DNA of 64,000 nucleotides from an uncultured Ellagibacter sp. GTDB taxonomy: Bacteria; Actinomycetota; Coriobacteriia; Coriobacteriales; Eggerthellaceae. The stretch covers positions 124,001-188,000 of the forward strand of contig NZ_CAKUBT010000002.1 in NCBI RefSeq assembly GCF_934643285.1, read 5' to 3'. The notes below the pieces were generated by a model that saw nothing but the letters and a program-made list of their open reading frames with translations, was not told where the DNA came from and searched no databases. The translations under genes and the position numbers were made by a program. Positions 19,726-28,014 of this stretch are shown in pieces (within the stretch, counting starts at the first letter, position 1; the number at the start of each line of letters is the position of its first letter).

Positions 19726-20474
19726 TGATTCCCACGTTTCACAAGGTCGGCGTAGAGCGACATGGTTTGGAAGCGTTCGCTCATAAACTCGTCGCTGTAG
19801 TTCTCTGCAAAGTATGACTGAAGCGGCGTCTCGATGGGGTTGCCATTCTGCCGTTCGTACCAGTAATTGAAGCTGAGGATGGTCATCACGATGTTCGCAA
19901 TCATGTACGCGCAGAGGATGGTCGTGAGCGGCTTGCGGACGCTTTTCGGGATGTCCTCGATGATGCGCAGCATGGGCGGCAGGCCGATCCGCATCCAGGC
20001 GAGGCCGGCGAATCCCCAGACGATCGCGATGCCGAGGCAGGTGTGTCCTCCCAGGTTAAAGGGCTGGTCGGCGTAGCTCCACGCGACGATTCCGAAGAAC
20101 GTCTCCCAAAACCAGCCTGCGATGAACTCGAAGCCCGCGCCGACGAAGCCCGCGCAGATTCCCATGGCGAGCGCGCTTTTGTCGCGCAGGTTCCACAGCG
20201 CCATGGTGATGAGCATGCCGCCGACACCGTAGATCGGGGAAAAGGGGCCCCAGACCAGGCCAGCGCGGTCTTTCCAGATGCCGTCGATGGGGTAGCTCAC
20301 GATGGTCTCGACGACGAGGCCGATGACGCTGCAGATGACGAAGATCCAGAAGAGGTGGAAGAAGGTGAGCTTTTCGGGGAGGGGTCTGGCGCGGCGCACC
20401 ATGCGATGGGAGGGAAGCGCGGGGACGTGTGGACGCGCGGAACCGTCCGTATTGCGATGGTTCGCATCGGCCAT
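19722..20474 (-). CDS. Putative ABC transporter permease, CmpB-like (PF06541-type) membrane protein
   Basis: A 250-residue membrane protein with about six hydrophobic segments starting at FFHLFWIFVICSVIG. It shows the CmpB/DUF1113 signatures GLVWGPFSPIYGVGGML and FIAGWFWETFFGIVAWSY followed by PFNLGGHTCLG. Function of the family is not established. ATG 20474 is chosen because AAGGAGCAGG lies just upstream; the frame continues to 20705 without a ribosome site. Its stop overlaps the activase start by four bases, so the two proteins are probably made together. Confidence 0.75.
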   Translation of the reverse strand: MADANHRNTDGSARPHVPALPSHRMVRRARPLPEKLTFFHLFWIFVICSVIGLVVETIVSYPIDGIWKDRAGLVWGPFSPIYGVGGMLITMALWNLRDKSALAMGICAGFVGAGFEFIAGWFWETFFGIVAWSYADQPFNLGGHTCLGIAIVWGFAGLAWMRIGLPPMLRIIEDIPKSVRKPLTTILCAYMIANIVMTILSFNYWYERQNGNPIETPLQSYFAENYSDEFMSERFQTMSLYADLVKRGNQ

Positions 20475-20532
20475 TCGCCCCTGCTCCTTTCCCCAGATAG
20501 ATGACTTGCTCGCATTATTCCGTAGAGACACT

Positions 20533-20538
20533 ATTATA
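20533..20538 (-). promoter_or_regulatory. Probable -10 box (TATAAT) for the CmpB-like/activase operon
   Basis: A perfect TATAAT on the minus strand, about 60 bases upstream of the 20474 start. No clear -35 box is visible. Confidence 0.45.
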
Positions 20539-20635
20539 TGCTCCCCACTTGTGGCGAAACGAAATAATTCGAGAAAGGTTGCGGAAGGGTTGCCGAGAGC
20601 TGCATGTGGTGGTTTTGTGACGCGAGATTTAATTC

Positions 20636-20664
20636 TTGCCTTGTGCGACCCACAAGGGTAATAT
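20636..20664 (+). promoter_or_regulatory. Promoter of tRNA-fMet
   Basis: TTGCCT, then 17 bases, then TAATAT. Transcription would begin about 40 bases before the tRNA 5' end. Confidence 0.55.
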
Positions 20665-20709
20665 TCTTTCTTGCAGCTTTTCTCATTGCGGAAAGCGCCA
20701 AACATACAT

Positions 20710-20787
20710 TGCGGGGTGGAGCAGTCTGGTCAGCTCGTCGGGCTCATAACCCGAAGGTCGGTGGTTCAAATCCGCCCCCCGCGACCA
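20710..20787 (+). tRNA. tRNA-fMet (initiator, CAT anticodon)
   Basis: A complete 78-nt cloverleaf with encoded CCA. The anticodon arm has CAT and the three consecutive G:C pairs (GGG/CCC) diagnostic of initiator tRNA. The acceptor is TGCGGGG against CCCCGCG, so position 1:72 is a U:G wobble rather than the C:A mismatch of E. coli. From the anticodon stem to past the terminator the gene is repeated at 23707. Confidence 0.95.
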
Positions 20788-20801
20788 AAATTTCAGCAGG
20801 C
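20742..20801 (+). repeat. attL-like 60-bp direct repeat (within tRNA-fMet)
   Basis: Exact copy of 23707-23766, starting at GCTCATAAC in the tRNA anticodon arm and ending after the CAGCAGGC of the terminator stem. Confidence 0.85.
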
Positions 20802-20834
20802 TAGAACGGTAAATGTTTTTGCCTGCTTTTTTCT
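20796..20834 (+). terminator. Terminator of tRNA-fMet
   Basis: GCAGGC ... GCCTGC stem followed by TTTTTT; the first arm is part of the 60-bp repeat. Confidence 0.7.
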
Positions 20835-21409
20835 GTTCTCGAATTCGCCCCTGGGGCTTATAGGCAAATATTGCAATGCTTGTATGGCAAATGGTTTGAG
20901 TCGACCCGCTTAAGGTATCTCGTTCCTGATTATTTCGGCTGCCACTGTTAACTTTGTAGCTACGTGATCCTGCCGGTGACGGGCGCAAAGACCGACGAAG
21001 AGACGGCGCGGATTCTTTCAGGGCATGGGTGCTGCAATCTTTGTAGTCTTATGTCCATATAGACATCGTTCGTCTCAAGCAGACGGTGAAAAGCTATGGC
21101 GAGTTGGTTGCTTCGAGCGGTGGTTTGGCAAGCAATGCCAATTGCAAAAGGCGGCCGCCTTCGTCAGCCGATTATGCAAGAGGAGCAGCTGGGCCAATGG
21201 CTCGAAGGTCGACGTAACCTGCGTTTCGAATAAATGCGGCAAAGGAAAAATCGTAAGGAGCGTGGGGAATGCGACGTTGTAATTCAAGGATGGGGGCTGT
21301 TGTTTTCCTGACGACAGAGAAGGCCGTTACCTGTCGGTGCGGTATGAGCGTATGCCGCTCGCGATCATTGGTTTACACTAGCTGATGTCAAATGATGAAG
21401 GAGCCGCAT
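20835..21409. other. Gene-poor left part of the tRNA-fMet element
   Basis: No convincing coding region on either strand. Only short shadow frames without ribosome sites or recognisable motifs are present. It probably contains eroded element DNA and the promoter of the AlbA_2 gene. Confidence 0.4.
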
Positions 21410-22852
21410 ATGCAGCAGCCTATAGCGATGAACGACGTCGCCCGATTTTCTTCTACGAAAGAGAGCCAATACTTCGATCGCAAGAGTGCCCGCAAAGACG
21501 ACAAGGAGGTCGCCAAACATATAAGCGCGTTTGCGAACGCCGCTGGCGGCAAGCTCGTTATCGGAATTGAGGACGATGGTGAGGTGACGGGCTTCAAGCG
21601 CAATGGAGCGCGCGACATCGAGAATTTTGAGCGCGCTCCGATCGCTACATGCTCTCCGAGCCCTGTCGTGCATAAGGAGCGTATTTCTGTGGTGAACTCT
21701 TCAGGTGAGGATGACGTGGTTCTCGTTCTCGACGTTGAAGCCTCGTCTAGCCACGTTATATCGAGGATGAGTGACGGCGAGGTGTTTCTTCGCCAGAATG
21801 ACAAAAGCGTCAAGCTGACGCGCGAGCAGGTCTCGGCGCTCCAATACGACAAGGGACAGCGCGTTTTCGAGGATGAGCTCGTGCTGGACTCCTCGATTGA
21901 CGACGTCGACCACGAAGTGCTCGACCGCTATAAGGAATTGCTTGGAACCGAGGCTTCCGACGAGCAGGTGCTCAGGAGCCGGCGTTTCATGCGCGACGGC
22001 AAGCTGACGGTCGCGGGTGCACTGCTGTTCGCCCAGGATCCGTCGGTCATGATGCCGCAGGCGCGCGTACGCGTGCTTCGTTACGATGGCGTGAGGATGG
22101 AGACGGGCGAGCGGCTCAACATCACCAAGGAGCGCACGTTCTGCGGCCCGCTTCCCAAGGTCATAGAAGGGGCGCACGCACTCATTTCAGGCATGCTCCG
22201 CGAGTTCCAATTCCTCGGACCCGACGGAAAGTTCAGAACGGTGCCCGAGTATCCGGAGTTTGCCTGGTTCGAGGGTTTGGTCAACGCCGTGACGCATCGC
22301 GACTACGCTTTTCGCGGTGATTACGTGCGCGTTTCGATGTTCGATGACCGCCTGGAGATCGTGAGTCCTGGCGCGCTGCCCAACATCGTGACGCTTGACA
22401 ACATGCGCGAGACGCGTTATTCGCGAAACCCGCGCATTGCCCGCACCCTCGTTGAGTTCGGGTGGGTTCGCGAGCTCAACGAGGGCGTGCAGCGCATCTA
22501 CAGCGAGATGCGAAGCATGCTTTTGGGCGCACCTACGTATTCAGAGCCCGACAACGCGAAGGTCAGGCTTACGCTGGAAAACAATATCGTGGCGCGAACC
22601 GTCAGACGTCGCGAGGCGCTGGAGGACAGGCTGTCGCCGGAATCCATGGCGCCGCTGGGCGAATACGAGCTTGCCGCCGTGCGGCTCGCGTTTGCAAACG
22701 GCAAGGTTACGGCGGCGGAGCTCGCCGAGCATATCGGCCGCGGGCAGCGCACAGCAACCCGTGTCCTCAAAGGCCTTTCCAAAGATGGCGGGCTGCTTGA
22801 ATGGCACGGATCTTCCGCCACTGATCCTAATCAGTTTTATACGCTGGCATAG
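21410..22852 (+). CDS. AlbA_2 / RecG-like ATP-binding putative transcriptional regulator
   Basis: A 480-residue protein. The N-terminal AlbA_2 (Schlafen-like) domain has ESQYFDRKSARKD, ISAFANAAGGKLVIGIEDDG and the motif TGFKRNG. A central HATPase_c_4-like region follows (PEYPEFAWFEGLVNAVTHRDY, DRLEIVSPGALP). A C-terminal winged-helix segment ends it (VTAAELAEHIGRGQRTATRVLKGL). Such proteins are frequent cargo of integrated elements and are usually annotated as ATP-binding or DNA-binding regulators; their true role is not settled. ATG 21410 is chosen because AAGGAG lies 7 bases upstream. The frame starting at 21392 begins inside that ribosome site. Confidence 0.8.
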   Translation: MQQPIAMNDVARFSSTKESQYFDRKSARKDDKEVAKHISAFANAAGGKLVIGIEDDGEVTGFKRNGARDIENFERAPIATCSPSPVVHKERISVVNSSGEDDVVLVLDVEASSSHVISRMSDGEVFLRQNDKSVKLTREQVSALQYDKGQRVFEDELVLDSSIDDVDHEVLDRYKELLGTEASDEQVLRSRRFMRDGKLTVAGALLFAQDPSVMMPQARVRVLRYDGVRMETGERLNITKERTFCGPLPKVIEGAHALISGMLREFQFLGPDGKFRTVPEYPEFAWFEGLVNAVTHRDYAFRGDYVRVSMFDDRLEIVSPGALPNIVTLDNMRETRYSRNPRIARTLVEFGWVRELNEGVQRIYSEMRSMLLGAPTYSEPDNAKVRLTLENNIVARTVRRREALEDRLSPESMAPLGEYELAAVRLAFANGKVTAAELAEHIGRGQRTATRVLKGLSKDGGLLEWHGSSATDPNQFYTLA

Positions 22853-22859
22853 GTATGGC

Positions 22860-22912
22860 GTCGGAGCTTTGTCGGAGCTTTGTCGGAGCTTGTCGTAGCT
22901 TTGTCGTAGTTT
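22860..22912 (+). repeat. Tandem repeat of a 10-11 bp unit
   Basis: Five head-to-tail units of GTCGGAGCTTT or GTCGTAGCTTT, with slight length variation, begin 7 bases after the AlbA_2 stop codon. No frame through them looks coding. Confidence 0.75.
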
Positions 22913-22922
22913 GAATATGTAT

Positions 22923-22973
22923 CCGATATCGCATCCAGGCTTGTTCTGGGAATGCTGCTCTATGCGATATCGG
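22923..22973. repeat. 12-bp perfect inverted repeat
   Basis: CCGATATCGCAT (22923-22934) and ATGCGATATCGG (22962-22973), separated by 27 bases, directly after the tandem repeat. Confidence 0.7.
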
Positions 22974-22986
22974 CCTTGCGGCCGAT

Positions 22987-23013
22987 GCCCGCGTTGCTTT
23001 GCGGGCGTTTCTT
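22987..23013 (+). terminator. Terminator between AlbA_2 gene and the ORF6N remnant
   Basis: GCCCGC ... GCGGGC stem followed by GTTTCTT. Confidence 0.55.
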
Positions 23014-23460
23014 ATAGCAATAATGATGAGCACTGTTCCGCTATTTGCCGCGCTTCGTTCCGTTGTTTAACGAGCGAGGCCAGCAACTCGAAGGCGTCGT
23101 ACACCTGGCCGTCGAAGAACGCCTTCTGCTTCGGCGCCTCGCGGGTCTCCATGTAGTCGAAAACGCGCTCGAATTGCTCGTCGGCTGTCTTCTGATATCC
23201 GAACTGCCTCAGCTCCACGGCTCGAATCTGCTCGAATATGACGGTGTTGTCCGCAACGAAGTGGCGCATCTCCACGAAACAGTCCATGATGCGGACGCTT
23301 GCATCGATAGCCGTGTCGCTGCGCAATACCCTCGACAGCATCGAGACGCCCTGCTCCGTGAATACTCGGGACATATAGCGCCATTAAATGTATTGTTTCC
23401 CCAGGTCAGGTATAATATCACAATTTGTGACCTTAGATCGTCGGCCTCTTCTATGGTCAA
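23012..23460 (-). pseudogene. ORF6N/KilA-N-type DNA-binding protein, frameshifted and truncated
   Basis: The in-frame part ending at 23012 reads FTEQGVSMLSRVLRSDTAI, SVRIMDCFVEMRHF, QFERVFDYME and PKQKAFFDGQVYDAFELL. These are the C-terminal landmarks of ORF6N-domain proteins of phages and plasmids. The preceding segment (EADDLRSQIVI... near 23400-23450) belongs to the same family, where LRSQF precedes the FTEQGV motif, but it lies in another frame. At least one frameshift therefore separates them. The N-terminal ORF6N domain proper and the extreme C-terminus are missing. Confidence 0.7.
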
Positions 23461-23706
23461 TCTGAAACAAAACCGTTCCGGGAACCTTTTCGGGTTTCTG
23501 GCACTGCTTGGTTAAGCGCCTCCGTCTCGACGCCGTACAGCATCTCTAAGTCGCTGTCGAGCATGACCTGCATGCCACGCATCGTATGCTGGAAAGCGTG
23601 GTTTCAGGTGGAAACGGTGATTAGGAAAAACGAGGTTCCATTAGATCTGAATTGGAGTTTTGGGAATGGTAAGTAACGCTGATTCGTTCTGAAAACGCTT
23701 TGATTC

Positions 23707-23766
23707 GCTCATAACCCGAAGGTCGGTGGTTCAAATCCGCCCCCCGCGACCAAAATTTCAGCAGGC
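23707..23766 (+). repeat. attR-like 60-bp direct repeat (tRNA-fMet 3' half remnant)
   Basis: Identical to 20742-20801. It carries anticodon arm, variable loop, T arm, acceptor strand and CCA, but no 5' half, so it cannot make a tRNA. Confidence 0.9.
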
Positions 23767-23795
23767 CAGAGGCTAGAACTCTGGTCTGTTTTGCA
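23765..23795 (+). terminator. Terminator-like hairpin after the tRNA remnant
   Basis: CCAGAG ... CTCTGG stem followed by TCTGTTTTG. It differs from the one after the intact tRNA. Confidence 0.5.
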
Positions 23796-24200
23796 TTTTG
23801 GAGAGACTCCCTGGGGGTGAATGGGGAGTGAATCAAAATGCGTTATTTGATACGTGCTCCCTAACCAGTCTGTCTGATGACTTTTTAGGATCATTGGTGC
23901 TTTGGGTAGGACTTTCGTTTTAAGGAGCCTATTGTTGCTCCGAAGAGATGCTGCTTCCGGATTGTTTGTCCGCGCGATTAGCATGCTGTAACGGGCAACG
24001 TTCCATGCGTCGAGCGCAATGAGCGGGATCAGGAAGAACGGGGCTGCCTTGCACCGTGGGTTTGCGGACGGCGGATTAGTCGAACTGGCCTGAATTTACC
24101 GATCGATTCGAGCCGCATTTTATCGCGGTAAAGCTCTTTGTCAGCGTAATGTTCTTCTCAAGAATACTCAGCTCTGCCTGACAGGATAGGGAGAACAACT
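23796..24200. other. A+T-richer spacer without recognisable genes
   Basis: No supported coding frame on either strand. The sequence begins the compositionally distinct block that runs to about 34 kb. Confidence 0.4.
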
Positions 24201-24419
24201 GTGAGAAGAGATCCGTTTGCTGGCCAAAAGGACATGTCCGGTTACCCCGAATGTATAGCCTGCATTTCCTATTGCCAGATGAAGATGCCTTGGCGAAACC
24301 CAGAAGGAAAGATTGAAATGCGTTGCAGCAGTCCAATCCGAAATAAAAAAACGAGTACAGTAAGTGTATCGAAAAGTGGGGGAGCGCCAGTTTCGGAGAT
24401 TCAGCGAAACCTACCTTAG
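24201..24419 (+). CDS. Possible small Cys-containing protein (72 aa)
   Basis: A GTG-started frame preceded by ATAGGGAG encodes 72 residues with a YPECIACISYCQ stretch and a later MRCSSP, i.e. four cysteines that could bind metal. No family is recognised, and coding status is uncertain because the frame is short and isolated. It is followed by 85 bases and then the convergent regulator. Confidence 0.25.
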   Translation: MRRDPFAGQKDMSGYPECIACISYCQMKMPWRNPEGKIEMRCSSPIRNKKTSTVSVSKSGGAPVSEIQRNLP

Positions 24420-24504
24420 AATAAAGATTTATTCTGTTGTCTATGGATGCGATATGTTGTTGGCTGCAGGGGGTTCGAAACGCGATCGCCGGTGATGATG
24501 CGTC

Positions 24505-25317
24505 TCACGACAGGGTATCGTTTCCTATGATTTGGAAGATGTCCAGGGCGAGGGCGAGATCAAAAAGGGTGCGTGTTTCTCGTATATCGACCCCCGTTAT
24601 CTTTTCTATATTTTTCAAGCGATATTTCAAGCCGCTTGAAGATAGATTGAGATCTTGGGCCGTTTTATGGGCGTTGCCTTTGTTTTTCACGTAAGCTTCG
24701 AGTGTTTCGAATAGCTCGGCGGAGTTTTGCTCGTCGAAGTCGAGCACGGGTCGCAAGCGAATTTCAGCGAATTCAGCCATGACTTCGCTGTCGAGCGAAC
24801 TATACAGCAGAGCACGAGAGCTGAACTGCTCGAGGGAGAGCACTTGCCCCCTTCTATGGAGGCTCACTCCTAATTCAATAATCTTGCAGGCGGACTTAAA
24901 AGATCGGGCATAGTCATTTGCCGACCTGCATACTGATCCTACCCCCAAGGTAAAGATGAGATGGGGGTAGTTGTTCTCGAGATTGTCTTTGAGTCGTTCA
25001 GCGAGTTCGCAAAATCTTCTCGTTGAATGGTCCTCGGGATCCTGCAAGATGGAGACGAGGTGCTTGTCTCGGTATACGATGATCATTTTGGCGTTGCCAA
25101 GAGGCATTTGTTCGGCGCGGCGGCGGATGATCTGAATCCAGTTGTCGGATTGGGGAGCGCCGGGCATCGGAGGAAGGCGCCCTTCGGGATCGTGAATCTC
25201 TACCACTACCATGCGGCTAGGAAGATTCAGATTGAATCCCAGTTCTTTGGAGTGGTCGAGAGCGGGATTCGAGTCTTCGTAGTTGCCGGTGATCAGATTG
25301 TCAACAAATGCTGTCAT
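24505..25317 (-). CDS. PucR/CdaR-type C-terminal regulator half (GGDEF-like plus PucR HTH)
   Basis: A 270-residue protein equivalent to the C-terminal half of a PucR-family activator. It starts at the helix that normally leads into the CdaR GGDEF-like domain (TAFVDNLITGNYEDSN, LGFNLNLPSRMVVVEI). It ends with the PucR helix-turn-helix (LEAYVKNKGNAHKTAQDLN, SSGLKYRLKNIEKITG). It lacks any sensor domain of its own. Its ATG overlaps the upstream gene's TGA (TGATG) in a different frame, so it is either made by translational coupling or is the second half of a frameshifted single regulator. Confidence 0.75.
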   Translation of the reverse strand: MTAFVDNLITGNYEDSNPALDHSKELGFNLNLPSRMVVVEIHDPEGRLPPMPGAPQSDNWIQIIRRRAEQMPLGNAKMIIVYRDKHLVSILQDPEDHSTRRFCELAERLKDNLENNYPHLIFTLGVGSVCRSANDYARSFKSACKIIELGVSLHRRGQVLSLEQFSSRALLYSSLDSEVMAEFAEIRLRPVLDFDEQNSAELFETLEAYVKNKGNAHKTAQDLNLSSSGLKYRLKNIEKITGVDIRETRTLFDLALALDIFQIIGNDTLS

Positions 25318-26474
25318 CAGTTTGCCTTTAAGCTCTTGAATATAGCGCTCTTCTGCGATTTGCTTGGCAAATATGCCCGAGACTTTTCCACAAGTCCTTT
25401 ATCAGCTTCCGAAAAGGGGAAATCTATCCGAATGAGCGAAAGATAGCCGAGGCGCCGATTGTTCGCTAAAAGGGGGCAAACTAAGCGATTGACGGTATGT
25501 CCATTGACTTCGTCGGAGATTAGGAAACCCTGACGCTTGCTCTCGTAGAAATTTAAAGCATGGGAAAACGAGGAGCTGTTTCTGAGCGATAAGCTCGCAA
25601 GCAAGGGGGAGACGGACCCGCCTGAGTCGCGGTCGTTTCGATGAATGCAAGAATAGGTGACAACACTGAGTTCCTCGATAGACACAGTGCATCCGAATGC
25701 TTCGGAAAGTTCGACGACGGCATTCTCAATCCCTTTCTCGGAATTAATTTGGCGGCCGTCAGTAATGATTTCGGATACAGATGAGATGATAGCGTCAACC
25801 TTGCTGCGGTGTTGAGAGTTGTTGATGGGGAATAGCCCTGTTCCTCCTTTGATGTCGTCTATCTGCTGAATAAGTTCGGAGAGATCTTCGTTCCAATCTT
25901 GCTTAGGTTTGCCTACGAATAGGCAACGATGGTTGTGGGCGCATCCGCATTCGATTTCTTGATAGAAGTAGTGCATGTCGGGGATCAAGGCATTGATATA
26001 CCCAGAAAGATAGCCGCCAGTGAACCAGCATGCGGGAGTTTGATGCTTGCCGAATTGAAGCATATGCTGTTCGGCTTCGAGAGAATTCTCTATTTCGATT
26101 ACGTGCCATAGTGGATGGTCTTTTGGCAATGAGGAACTTGCTACCATGTCCAGGTTATTCAAAGCCTGCGCAGTAATCCGGAACGCTTTTCGTAAGCATG
26201 TGGGATCCGATGAAATCCTGTGTTGGTAGTCGCTGCTCTTCGCTGCCTGTGCGCCGCAGATATATCCGTAACGAACGAGGACCTCCGCCGCCTCCCTGAT
26301 ACCGAATCGATTGATTAGGTCTTGACGAAGCAGCCCCAGTGATGCCATATCTACGGGTGAGGGAGCGTTGTCCTTCGCGGCATCATGGGGCGTCGCTCTC
26401 GTCGAACGGTCATTCTCGGAAGGGTTACCGATAGCGTGTTCGAGGTTATCGGTTGGATGCAGGGACGTGGCCAT
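25317..26474 (-). CDS. XylR_N/V4R aromatic-sensor regulator half
   Basis: A 385-residue sensor module. Residues about 45-215 resemble the XylR_N plus V4R pair that binds small aromatic effectors in NtrC- and PucR-type activators: LRQDLINRFGIREAAEVLVRYG, then WFTGGYLSGYINALI with the conserved Cys cluster ECGCAHNHRCLFVG. A GAF-like region follows (about 240-370: VELSEAFGCTVSIEEL, PLLANNRRLGYLSLI). There is no DNA-binding domain; that is supplied by the next frame. It stands first in a leftward unit and divergent context suggests it controls the neighbouring transporters and oxidoreductase. The effector is unknown. Confidence 0.7.
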   Translation of the reverse strand: MATSLHPTDNLEHAIGNPSENDRSTRATPHDAAKDNAPSPVDMASLGLLRQDLINRFGIREAAEVLVRYGYICGAQAAKSSDYQHRISSDPTCLRKAFRITAQALNNLDMVASSSLPKDHPLWHVIEIENSLEAEQHMLQFGKHQTPACWFTGGYLSGYINALIPDMHYFYQEIECGCAHNHRCLFVGKPKQDWNEDLSELIQQIDDIKGGTGLFPINNSQHRSKVDAIISSVSEIITDGRQINSEKGIENAVVELSEAFGCTVSIEELSVVTYSCIHRNDRDSGGSVSPLLASLSLRNSSSFSHALNFYESKRQGFLISDEVNGHTVNRLVCPLLANNRRLGYLSLIRIDFPFSEADKGLVEKSRAYLPSKSQKSAIFKSLKAN

Positions 26475-26632
26475 TCCGCCTCCTTGACGCTGGTAATTTG
26501 CAATTGCGCGAGAAATCTCAACCTAGAAAAGCCAAGACCTATCTCCATCGCGCTGCATTACTGAAGTATATCAGCATAGAAAAACGACTAGATGGACGCT
26601 TTGCGGCCGGATGGCGGAATCATTTCGCATAG

Positions 26633-27892
26633 CTAAATCGCCTCGTTCTCCCTACTGGTGCTGTTGTGAGAGTCGATGGTTTTCGCAATGGGTCTCGGAA
26701 GTGTCAGCGTAAGTGCCGTGGAGATGAGCATCATGATGGCGGCAAACAGAAAAGCACCTCCAAGCGAGCCGATTGCATCTGCTGCAATGCCGCCAAGGAC
26801 GGGGCCAACGGTTCGGCCAATCATACCCAGCGTGCAGATCACCCCCGACCCACTACCGCGCAAACCAGCAGGGTAGTAGTCCGCCATCATGGCGGATATC
26901 ACTGGAACCATGCCGAGGCCGATTCCCATGAGCACTACCAGGGCAAACATGATTGGGATGTTGCCATAGGATAAGAAAAAGCCTATGGCGCATAACGACC
27001 AGAGTGAGGCTGAACAGGCGACGATATGTTTGCGCTGGAAGCGATCGGAAAGGGGGCCCCAGATTTGCTGACCGACAAGCTGTCCTAGGCTGTAAACTGA
27101 AACGGCGAGGCCGGCGATCGCTGCTGCTCCCCCTGCATCCAATATTGATTTAGACAGAAAACCTGATATTACAAGATAACCTGCCTGCCAGAATATATAC
27201 ATGATTCCCAAATGCCATGTGATGGGCATCTTGAATATTCGTAAGTAGTGCTTTTTGTCGGATGGCTCGGCTATCTCGATGGCGGGCGTGCCAATAGGCT
27301 CGAGGTTCTTTTCTTTCGGCGAATCGCGCAGGATGGCGAAAATTAATCCGGAGAAAACTACGACTATGGCGCCCATTCCGACGGAAGTCTGCTGCCAGCC
27401 AAATGTAGATGAAATCGTCGGAATAGTTGCGCCAAGCAGCATGCCCATGATGACGGATCCGGGAGTAATAAGGCTCATGGCGCGTCCGCGCTTGTCTGGA
27501 AAGAACCAGGCTCCGACAAGCTTGGACAATGTTGCGTTGAAAACACCTGCAGCGCCGAACCCTACGATGCCATATAGAATGATCGCCTTGACGTAGCTGT
27601 CCGCCATAAGTCCGAAGAATATGCTGAAAACTCCAATGATCAATGCCGCAAAAGCGGACACTTTGCGAGGTCCGAAGCGGTCGGCGAGGAAGCCCCAGAA
27701 GAAAGCGGCGACTCCCGAAGTGAAACCGTAAACGGATATGATGAGACTAGAGGATGCGTTATCGAGCTTGAGCGTGTCTGCGATGAAGCCGAGCTGCAAT
27801 GGAACGAGCTGAATGGCAAACATCATGGCGGCAGTGCAACAAAGGCCGCCCACAACGATAAGCCACCCGTAATGCGGTGCTTTAGATCCCAT
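26633..27892 (-). CDS. MFS transporter (OFA/monocarboxylate-like)
   Basis: A 419-residue, 12-helix major-facilitator protein starting APHYGWLIVVGGLCC, a typical OFA/MCT-like N-terminus. The loop 2-3 motif is GFLADRFGPRKVS, and a charged central loop (around residues 205-225) separates the two six-helix halves. Members carry organic acids. ATG 27892 is chosen because GGGGGGAG lies 3 bases before it; a longer frame to 27922 runs through that purine tract. It is co-directional with the AAHS carrier 122 bases upstream. Confidence 0.85.
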   Translation of the reverse strand: MGSKAPHYGWLIVVGGLCCTAAMMFAIQLVPLQLGFIADTLKLDNASSSLIISVYGFTSGVAAFFWGFLADRFGPRKVSAFAALIIGVFSIFFGLMADSYVKAIILYGIVGFGAAGVFNATLSKLVGAWFFPDKRGRAMSLITPGSVIMGMLLGATIPTISSTFGWQQTSVGMGAIVVVFSGLIFAILRDSPKEKNLEPIGTPAIEIAEPSDKKHYLRIFKMPITWHLGIMYIFWQAGYLVISGFLSKSILDAGGAAAIAGLAVSVYSLGQLVGQQIWGPLSDRFQRKHIVACSASLWSLCAIGFFLSYGNIPIMFALVVLMGIGLGMVPVISAMMADYYPAGLRGSGSGVICTLGMIGRTVGPVLGGIAADAIGSLGGAFLFAAIMMLISTALTLTLPRPIAKTIDSHNSTSRENEAI

Positions 27893-28014
27893 GATCTCCC
27901 CCCCCTGTTTCATATAAGACAAGTTGGTGCTGGCTCTCTTTTGTATCGAACCCGCATGGGCGTTGCCCGCGCGGGTTCGATATCGACTGATATGAGCTTA
28001 TACAAGTTTGAAAA

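Larger units (their letters stand above)
20742..23766. mobile_element. Small integrated element at tRNA-fMet bounded by 60-bp direct repeats
   Basis: The two ends, 20742-20801 and 23707-23766, are identical over 60 bases and contain the tRNA-fMet 3' half from the anticodon stem to the start of the terminator. This is the pattern left by tyrosine-recombinase integration at an anticodon-loop attB. Between them lie an AlbA_2-type regulator gene, a broken ORF6N gene, tandem and inverted repeats and about 600 bases of unrecognised sequence. No integrase is present, so the element looks decayed and immobile. Confidence 0.75.

Noticed and set aside
21410..22852. AlbA_2 protein considered as a RecG helicase
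   Set aside because: No helicase motifs; only the shared AlbA_2/HATPase_c_4-type regions.
22860..22912. Tandem 11-mers considered as a CRISPR array
   Set aside because: Units are directly adjacent and lack spacers; there are no cas genes.
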